A stretch of DNA of 16,180 nucleotides from JAYZDF01 sp036337945 (GTDB taxonomy: Bacteria > Myxococcota > Kuafuiibacteriia > Kuafuiibacteriales > Kuafuiibacteriaceae). Of this stretch, positions 7,665 through 12,722 are shown in pieces. Position 1 is the first letter of the stretch, and every line of letters starts with the position of its first letter. The DNA lies in NCBI GenBank assembly GCA_036337945.1, contig JAYZDF010000017.1:1-16180 (forward strand). Direction: 5' to 3'. Below the pieces are notes generated by a model. The model made no database searches. It worked only from the letters and a program-made list of their open reading frames with translations, and was not told the DNA's origin. The position numbers and the translations under genes were made by a program.

Positions 7665-8531
7665 TTAGTACCTTGCACTAGAGCCTAGTTGCACCAGTCC
7701 CTCGTTCATTCGTCCGCTACGAAACCCCTCCAAATCGAGTGTCACAAAACTGAAGCCACTCTCCTTGGCAGCTCGGATGACCATAGCTCTCGTTTCGGTT
7801 GGAACGATCTTCGTAAACTCATTCTCACCAATCTCAATTCGAACAACATCGTCATTTCCAGAGACAAGTCGCGCCCGCACGTCATAAAAGTTTAGTTGCC
7901 TCAGCGCGGTCTCAAGCTTACCAATCCGAGAAAGCCTTTGTAGCGTTACTTGTGTCCCGTAGGGTACGCGGCTTGCTAAACAGGCGAGCTGTGGCTTCGA
8001 CCAAGTCGGGAGCCCAAGCTCATGTGACAAGCAACGAATCTCATACTTTGTCAGTCCAACCTCTGCGAGCGGATGAAGCACTCCTTTTTCCGCCGCCGCT
8101 TTATGCCCAGGGCGATGGTCCAAAAGATCGTCTGCGTTGAATCCGTCCAAGACCGTTGCGGATCCGAACTGCTCTGCTGCGACAGCCGTCGCGTCGAAGA
8201 GTTCCGATTTGCAATAATAACAACGGTCCGTGGAATTTTCGGTGTAACCTTCACGGTCAAGCTCATGTGTATCGACAACGACGTGTTTTACTCCGATTTG
8301 CTTCGCTAATTCTGCCGCTTCTTCCAGTTCTACGTCCATCAGTGAAGGTGAACGCGCAGTGAATGCTCGGCAGTTCTCCCTCAGTTCCTCGTAGGCCACA
8401 CGTAAAAGAAACGCAGAATCAACGCCACCGCTATAAGCTACGAGCACATGATCTAGTTCTGAAAGATAACTTCTAAGCGCGATTAATTTTGATTGCGCAA
8501 GTTCTGTTGGTTTTTCAACTTTATCAAGCAC
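7665..8531 (-). CDS. larE: LarE-type ATP-dependent sulfur transferase (PP-loop)
   Basis: A 288-residue protein of the LarE family, near the usual length. LarE activates a carboxylated nicotinic-acid-derived substrate with ATP and donates sulfur for the nickel-pincer cofactor of lactate racemase and related enzymes. Visible: PP-loop SGGVDS (34-39), RCYYCKSELF (Cys104/Cys107), DGFNADD (129-135), and ACLASRVPYG with Cys184 at the position of the sacrificial Cys of Lactobacillus LarE. The CxxC plus Cys184 suggests the three-cysteine, iron-sulfur-type variant rather than the single-Cys version. The GTG start at 8531 has GAGG 6 bases upstream and overlaps the PHP gene by 8 bases. No larA, larB or larC lies in the window, so the cofactor's user is elsewhere or the sulfur goes to another product. 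Confidence 0.88.
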   Translation of the reverse strand: MLDKVEKPTELAQSKLIALRSYLSELDHVLVAYSGGVDSAFLLRVAYEELRENCRAFTARSPSLMDVELEEAAELAKQIGVKHVVVDTHELDREGYTENSTDRCYYCKSELFDATAVAAEQFGSATVLDGFNADDLLDHRPGHKAAAEKGVLHPLAEVGLTKYEIRCLSHELGLPTWSKPQLACLASRVPYGTQVTLQRLSRIGKLETALRQLNFYDVRARLVSGNDDVVRIEIGENEFTKIVPTETRAMVIRAAKESGFSFVTLDLEGFRSGRMNEGLVQLGSSARY

Positions 8532-9366
8532 TGTTTACCTCAGCACGATTGAGTGGCTTTATTCGGCGCCGCCACTCCGCCTCAATCTCTTTTGGGAACC
8601 CTGGTCCCAAGGGATGTGGGTCCGCATGAAAATCACTTCCACCGCCGGGTAAAAGGTCTAATCGATCCGCAAAACATCGAATCATAGAACGTTCCGCGTC
8701 CGAATAAGAGCCGTAATAAACTTCGACACCGTCAAGACCAAAGCTTACAAGTTTCTTTAGGAGAGCCTCCAGTTTTTGGGCGTCTTTGGCGTAGATCAAC
8801 GGATGAGCAAGAACAGCGATTCCACCAGATTGCTTAATTGCTGTAATCGCCTGAGCCGGTGAGAGAACTTCTTTGTCTACATATCCAGGGCATCCGACAC
8901 CGAGCCACTTCTCGAATGCTTCGTACGCATCGTCAACATAGCCTTTCTCGATCATAAGCCGAGCGAAATGTGGTCTTCCTATAATCGACGGGGCAATTTG
9001 CTTCAGCTCCGCGATGGTGATTTCCATCCCGTGTTCTTGTAGCTTCACGCAAATTTTTTCATTTCGTAGCTCTCGTGCGTCCCTGAGAAGGTTAATCGCA
9101 GATGACAGAGGCTCTGCATCCCGATTAAATCCATACCCAAGGATATGAAGCGAGCCTCCATTCTCTCGTGTCGCCGAGATCTCTATTCCATGGTAGACAT
9201 TAACACCAAGCACTTCGCCAGTGCTGCAAGCTTCGTCGAGCCCACCTAATGTGTCATGATCAGTGACCGCGATGTCGGTAATTCCAAGACTATGCGCCCT
9301 CTCAATGAGCGCCGATGGGGCTAAAACTCCGTCCGAAGCAGTCGTGTGATTGTGCAAATCTAACAT
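8524..9366 (-). CDS. PHP phosphoesterase of the RNase AM / nucleoside 3',5'-bisphosphatase type
   Basis: A 280-residue single-domain PHP protein. Metal-site motifs are complete: H5-x-H7 (DLHNHT), D12, D36-H37-D38 (VTDHDT), E62 (GIEIS), H74 (LHILGYG), H133 (GRPHFARLM), H188 (AHP) and D245-x-H247 (GSDFH). Motif order, length and the GRPHFA signature match the YciV/RnaAM group, which hydrolyses 3',5'-bisphosphonucleotides and trims RNA 5' ends in proteobacteria. Substrate assignment is by family only. The ATG at 9366 has GGAG 7 bases upstream; it overlaps the FHA-pseudokinase gene by 7 bases and larE by 8, so the three are probably cotranslated. Cytoplasmic: no signal peptide. Confidence 0.85.
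   Translation of the reverse strand: MLDLHNHTTASDGVLAPSALIERAHSLGITDIAVTDHDTLGGLDEACSTGEVLGVNVYHGIEISATRENGGSLHILGYGFNRDAEPLSSAINLLRDARELRNEKICVKLQEHGMEITIAELKQIAPSIIGRPHFARLMIEKGYVDDAYEAFEKWLGVGCPGYVDKEVLSPAQAITAIKQSGGIAVLAHPLIYAKDAQKLEALLKKLVSFGLDGVEVYYGSYSDAERSMIRCFADRLDLLPGGGSDFHADPHPLGPGFPKEIEAEWRRRIKPLNRAEVNSA
8538..8541 (-). promoter_or_regulatory. Shine-Dalgarno GAGG supporting the GTG start of larE
   Basis: GAGG stands 6 bases before the GTG at 8531, inside the last codons of the upstream PHP gene. It supports the otherwise weak GTG start and coupling of the two genes. Confidence 0.55.
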
Positions 9367-10640
9367 CGCTGTTCTCCATTGGGCTCAAACCCTCCGCTTT
9401 TTGTCCACTCCGAAACAGCGAGCGGACGACTTAACTCAGATGCGAAGAGGCGAACAACCCGAGAAATGTGTGAAATCGAAGGATCTAAACCGAGCTGGTA
9501 TGCTACGTCTCTGAGTCGCTGTCCGATTCCTGCTATATCCGAGGCTCGTGCATCAGGCTGAGTAGACCTGGCTGACACCAAAATATTGTCTAAACTTTCC
9601 GGCCAATCTTTGCGAGGTCTCTTGCCGAGCAGGTGCCTCGCCAATACACCCAGAGCCCAAATATCGTCCTTGATTGTTGCTTGCTGATCCAAACGACGCT
9701 CTGGAGCAAGATATTCACTCGTTGGGCTCAATTCATTCAAGAACTGGATATGCCGAGGGATATTTTCTCGATTCCCAAGAGAGACACTATAGATAGGCTC
9801 AAAATCGTCTGACATCGAGCCTGATGAAGGCCCCGGAACCAATATTTGAACAGCTCCATTCGCGTGAAGGTGCACGGTACGTGGCCATATTCTGCCGTGC
9901 GGACCAAAACTGCGATGTAACCGAGCTAAACCTTCAGCGATCTGAGCAAGAATAGCCACCACTGTTTCTACCGGTAGATGCAGTCGGTCCTCCTCGATAA
10001 AAAGATCTAGTTCAGAGAGTCTTACACCATAAGTCTGATTTTCTAGCATGTCGGAAGAGGAACGAGGCTCAAGGAGAAAAGCTCGTCCGTCGAATTCTCC
10101 AAGTACGATTTCCTTGTCCTTTTTCTCCTCACGAAGATCCGAGGTATCGAATCGGTGTAACCAGTGTTGATTTTGCGCCTCAGGAATGCCCTTAGAAAGC
10201 AAACACAACTCGGCGAGCTCGCCCTGCGAATTGATCGCCAGATATCGTCGAACCAATCTCGAATCCCGCTGAATGGGCCGAAAAACAGTATATCCATGAA
10301 AAACTTCGCCTAAAGGACTACGCTCGTCGACGATTTCAGCTTGCACGATGACCCGGCCTATTTCGAAGATACTGTTTTTCTCTATGACAACCGGAGAACG
10401 GATAAGGGAGTCAATCAAACGAACACCCTTGATCGAGCCTGGGGCGGGCGCCAAAATAATACGTTCGCGTCGTTTGAGCAGCTTCGCGTGGACCAGCTCA
10501 ATCGAAGGTTCAAACAACTGTAGTTCGCAGGATTCAGCACGTCCGATTTTGACTTCGTCGCTGAATAGTTCGAATCGTTGGATACGACAGCCTGTTCTAA
10601 TGTGCACTTCGATAAAGCTCACAACCTCAGTATAACCCAA
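9360..10640 (-). CDS. FHA domain fused to a degenerate Ser/Thr protein kinase (pseudokinase)
   Basis: Up to 426 residues from a TTG at 10640; a GTG at 10622 is an alternative and neither has a well-placed Shine-Dalgarno. Residues ~10-100 form an FHA phosphothreonine-binding domain: IGR (32-34), Ser46 and His51 (SIELVH) at the expected binding positions. Residues ~115-400 follow a protein kinase fold but lack catalysis: no VAIK lysine (GELAELCLL), HGDxKPxN has become HGRIWPRTV (248-256), and DFG has become VPG (268-270). Structural motifs remain: EYLAPER (309-315, the APE region) and DDIWALGV (325-332). It is therefore probably a phosphopeptide-reading scaffold or allosteric regulator rather than an enzyme. 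It is the first gene of the trio with the PHP and LarE genes, downstream of a candidate promoter. Confidence 0.82.
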   Translation of the reverse strand: MGYTEVVSFIEVHIRTGCRIQRFELFSDEVKIGRAESCELQLFEPSIELVHAKLLKRRERIILAPAPGSIKGVRLIDSLIRSPVVIEKNSIFEIGRVIVQAEIVDERSPLGEVFHGYTVFRPIQRDSRLVRRYLAINSQGELAELCLLSKGIPEAQNQHWLHRFDTSDLREEKKDKEIVLGEFDGRAFLLEPRSSSDMLENQTYGVRLSELDLFIEEDRLHLPVETVVAILAQIAEGLARLHRSFGPHGRIWPRTVHLHANGAVQILVPGPSSGSMSDDFEPIYSVSLGNRENIPRHIQFLNELSPTSEYLAPERRLDQQATIKDDIWALGVLARHLLGKRPRKDWPESLDNILVSARSTQPDARASDIAGIGQRLRDVAYQLGLDPSISHISRVVRLFASELSRPLAVSEWTKSGGFEPNGEQRC

Positions 10641-10662
10641 ATCAACAGAGCGTGCTCAGAGA

Positions 10663-10694
10663 GAGATGCCTATACGTCGACGTGCAAGCATCTC
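10663..10694. promoter_or_regulatory. 32-bp dyad: candidate operator or 5'-leader hairpin
   Basis: GAGATGC (10663-10669) and GCATCTC (10688-10694) are perfect inverted arms. Between them, sharing the same centre, lies the perfect 10-bp palindrome ACGTCGACGT (10674-10683). Overall 13 of 16 symmetric pairs match. It is located just downstream of the candidate -10 and upstream of the FHA-pseudokinase start, so it would act either as an operator for a dimeric regulator or as a stable hairpin at the mRNA 5' end. Confidence 0.45.
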
Positions 10695-10706
10695 CCCCTG
10701 AAGCAC

Positions 10707-10735
10707 ACTATATGAGGAGTTACCGAGAGAGTCAC
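10707..10735 (-). promoter_or_regulatory. Candidate sigma-70-like promoter for the FHA/PHP/larE genes
   Basis: On the minus strand, GTGACT (10730-10735) and TATAGT (10707-10712) are separated by exactly 17 bases; they match TTGACA and TATAAT at 4 and 5 of 6 positions. The predicted start near 10700 would give a leader of ~60-80 bases containing the 32-bp dyad. Found by eye only. Confidence 0.35.
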
Positions 10736-10945
10736 GAGACTCGAAATGGTCGAGGACTCCTGCCTATCGACCCGCCCCAAATTCTGTAGATGCTTTTCTA
10801 TTCCTCTTTCTCTCTTCATCTAAGCAGCATGCGATTTTCCAACCTACTGACGTATCTGGTTGGTATTCGAGCATTTATCATTGCTATTCTGCCCAAGATC
10901 GGGTGCATAAATCCCGTATTGCGCAGCACTTGAAGAAATTGAAAT

Positions 10946-11383
10946 TTATATCCAATTAGATTCACAGAAGAACTTCTGCTCTTCATGGCTAAACGAATAT
11001 CCCGCTAATTTTTGGGCTTTTCCATCACGTACCTCTAAAACAAAAGCGAGCAGTGACCCGAGCACGTAGTTCCCCTGAATGACTAATTCTCTTTGGTCCT
11101 TTATGGATAAACGAGCCTCAGAATCTGGATGACTGTGGAGTAGCCCGGAGGGGACATAACCAGCGGCTTTTTGCTCAAGAAGCAAAGCGATATGTTCCAA
11201 CTCATTCACTTCGAAATGGTCCGCGTCGAGGCTGTGATTAGTGAGAGGCATAAACAAAGTTGAAACGTCGGAATCCGTTTTACGAAAAAGTAAACCACAA
11301 CATTCTTTGGGGTAGGTTTTTTCAGCAATCAAGACAGCCTCTGCGATCGCATGCGCGGAAAACTCTTGGCCAAAAAAAATCAT
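10946..11383 (-). CDS. JAMM/MPN+ metalloprotease (deubiquitinase-like, sulfur-carrier-processing type)
   Basis: A 145-residue stand-alone JAB1/MPN/Mov34 domain. The zinc-peptidase signature is intact: Glu27 (YPKECCGLL), H83-x-H85 and Ser93-xx-Asp96 (HSHPDSEARLSIKD), which fits the JAMM pattern HxHx7Sx2D. Small bacterial members of this family (such as mycobacterial Mec and QbsD) trim ubiquitin-like sulfur-carrier proteins, freeing the C-terminal diglycine for E1-catalysed adenylation or releasing a conjugated product. The ATG directly abuts the stop of the mini-E1 gene (TAAATG) and begins with an eight-T run. Context with an E1 pair supports this role, but no ubiquitin-like substrate is encoded in the window. 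Cytoplasmic. Confidence 0.85.
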   Translation of the reverse strand: MIFFGQEFSAHAIAEAVLIAEKTYPKECCGLLFRKTDSDVSTLFMPLTNHSLDADHFEVNELEHIALLLEQKAAGYVPSGLLHSHPDSEARLSIKDQRELVIQGNYVLGSLLAFVLEVRDGKAQKLAGYSFSHEEQKFFCESNWI

Positions 11384-11728
11384 TTACTGATCTCTCAAAA
11401 AACAGGCAATTACGTCGCGAGCAACCTGACTTCCTCGACCGAGCTCGCTTGTTTTTTTTGAACGAAAGGTTTCTTTCCCACAAACCGCTCTAAAGTCTGT
11501 TGAGTCTTCGGCGATTTCAAGAATCCTTATCTCGGAGTTAATCGCTTTAACTTGGCCGACTACCTTTGAATGACAAAAAATAGTTCCGACACCCGCACCC
11601 GCCAGATAAAGGGCGCAAACTTGAGAATCTAAGCCAGATCCATAAATTTCAACCAACCCATTTCGAACTCGTAAGTGGCCTCGTTGCCCGACCGATTTCA
11701 CAGATATTTGGCGTGAGTATCTAGACAT
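11384..11728 (-). CDS. Miniature E1/ThiF-like protein carrying the RYSRQ segment, no adenylation centre
   Basis: 114 residues from the ATG at 11728, chosen because GAGG lies 6 bases upstream and because it begins at MSRYSRQI, the conserved start of MoeB/ThiF/HesA proteins; upstream in-frame ATGs lie inside the previous gene. Arg6 aligns with E. coli MoeB Arg14, which reaches into the partner subunit's ATP site. The first Rossmann unit follows (GLVEIYGSGLDSQVCALYLAGAGVGTI, 24-50) but the glycine loop is altered (YGSGLDS). The metal-binding Asp, the SNLxRQ motif, the catalytic Cys and the zinc CxxC pairs are all absent. The end (RGSQVARDVIACFL) resembles the last helix of E1 domains. Likely an inactive partner of the upstream E1. 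It overlaps that gene by 8 bases. Confidence 0.72.
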   Translation of the reverse strand: MSRYSRQISVKSVGQRGHLRVRNGLVEIYGSGLDSQVCALYLAGAGVGTIFCHSKVVGQVKAINSEIRILEIAEDSTDFRAVCGKETFRSKKTSELGRGSQVARDVIACFLRDQ

Positions 11729-12686
11729 GTTCATCCTCATTACGCTTAGGTCTTTGAAACAAAAGTTTATGTACACGACCATCGAAAGTCTTAGACAACA
11801 GATGGTAGCCAGCTGCCATCGCGCTCACTGGAACATTTCGCGCCGACTCGTCACTTCCAATAACCACCCATAACATTTCACCAGGCATCAATTCATCCAA
11901 AGCTTTCTTGGTATGAACATAGGTTTGTGGACATACCTCATTCTCGACAGACAGCTCTTTCGCCCTATTCATTTCATCTTCGGTTAATTGTGACTTCTCT
12001 GATTTCATCCAACCACGCAGAGATTTACGAGAGCCGCATCCACGGCAGTCAGACATTTTAGGTAACCGAATTTCGCGTTCTCGCGCCCTCATCCCATCAT
12101 AGGTCCACAATGTGTTCAAAACAGTATCATCATGATTCAGGAGTGCGAGTCCGCGGCGAACTTGCTCCGCAGCAACCAGACCGGCTATCGGACCGATGAC
12201 GCCAAGATCTTCACACCTTGGTGTTGCACCCGGCGGAGGCGCCTCGTCAAACAGACAACGTAAACAAGCACTGACGTTCGGCCGGACAGCGAGAACTTGC
12301 CCTTCTACTCCGACCACACCTGCAAAAACATAGGGTGTATTGGTATCGACACAAAGGTCGGATACCAGCATTTTCGTTTCCATTTGGTCCGTTCCTTCAA
12401 TGACCAAATCAAATTCGTTCAGCATTGATTCATGCTCCTTTGTGAACGCTTCTACTGAGACATGAATTTCGACTCCAGGAAAACGGCGAAGGAGATGATT
12501 TTTGGCGCATTCGGCCTTTGGTGTTCCAATATCAGCTTCGGTGTAGAGTATCTGCCGATGTAAATTGCTGAGCTCAAGTCTATCAGGATCAATGATGGCA
12601 AACTTCCTTATCCCTGCATGAGCAAGCTGTAGCAGTCCAGGTGCGCCTAGACCGCCCGCGCCAATAACCAGAACCGAGCCATCCAT
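11721..12686 (-). CDS. E1-like adenylyltransferase (MoeB/ThiF family) fused to a C-terminal TusA-like domain
   Basis: 321 residues. Residues 1-~220 are the E1 core: GAGGLG (9-14), D33-x-D35, SNLHRQ (40-45), GTPKAE (54-59), EGTD (97-100), zinc pairs C141xxC144 and C214xxC217, and Cys158 (RCEDLGVIGP) at the MoeB Cys187 position. These enzymes adenylate the C-terminal Gly of ThiS/MoaD/ubiquitin-like carriers. Residues ~243-312 resemble TusA: VCPQTYVHTKKALDELMPGE with Cys252, then NVPVSAMAAGYH. The N-terminus is short: it begins directly at the first Rossmann strand and lacks the RYxRQ helix of the family. A TAG two codons before the ATG and an AGGTGG 9 bases upstream fix this start. It lies 36 bases after the coiled-coil gene and overlaps the mini-E1 gene by 8. 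Confidence 0.85.
   Translation of the reverse strand: MDGSVLVIGAGGLGAPGLLQLAHAGIRKFAIIDPDRLELSNLHRQILYTEADIGTPKAECAKNHLLRRFPGVEIHVSVEAFTKEHESMLNEFDLVIEGTDQMETKMLVSDLCVDTNTPYVFAGVVGVEGQVLAVRPNVSACLRCLFDEAPPPGATPRCEDLGVIGPIAGLVAAEQVRRGLALLNHDDTVLNTLWTYDGMRAREREIRLPKMSDCRGCGSRKSLRGWMKSEKSQLTEDEMNRAKELSVENEVCPQTYVHTKKALDELMPGEMLWVVIGSDESARNVPVSAMAAGYHLLSKTFDGRVHKLLFQRPKRNEDEHV
11735..11738 (-). promoter_or_regulatory. Shine-Dalgarno GAGG deciding the mini-E1 start
   Basis: GAGG is 6 bases upstream of the ATG at 11728, within the 3' end of the E1 gene. It favours a protein starting MSRYSRQ over longer versions beginning at 11734, 11740 or the non-ATG codon at 11782, whose extra residues do not resemble any E1 sequence. 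Confidence 0.5.
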
Positions 12687-12722
12687 CTGCTAGGACCACC
12701 TAAAACCACAGAAGCCAACAGG

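Larger units (their letters stand above)
10641..10945. other. 305-base intergenic region with regulatory structure
   Basis: No convincing coding sequence in either strand. It separates the JAMM gene's stop (10946) from the FHA-pseudokinase start (10640), both on the minus strand. It holds a candidate promoter (10707-10735), a 32-bp interrupted dyad (10663-10694), a perfect CCAACC/GGTTGG inverted repeat (10839-10844, 10858-10863) possibly marking the end of the upstream transcript, and a small GAGTC-ACGA-GACTC dyad (10729-10742) overlapping the promoter's -35 box. No clear intrinsic terminator with a U-tract is visible. Confidence 0.5.

Noticed and set aside
9360..10640. Active Ser/Thr protein kinase
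   Set aside because: The ATP lysine, the HRD Asp, the catalytic-loop Asn and the DFG Asp are all replaced, so it is called a pseudokinase.
11371..11380. Eight-T run (minus strand) at the start of the JAMM gene as a slippage or frameshift site
   Set aside because: It follows directly after the ATG, the frame downstream is intact with all JAMM residues, and no alternative product is apparent.
10946..12686. CBASS type II or Bil-like antiviral conjugation system (E1 + JAMM)
   Set aside because: There is no E2, no ubiquitin-like protein, no nucleotidyltransferase (CD-NTase) and no effector in the window; the fused TusA domain points to sulfur transfer instead.
12687..12722. Loss of the E1 N-terminus by a recent frameshift
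   Set aside because: Translating the 36 bases upstream in the three minus-strand frames gives no RYxRQ-like sequence, and a TAG lies two codons before the ATG. The shorter N-terminus appears genuine.
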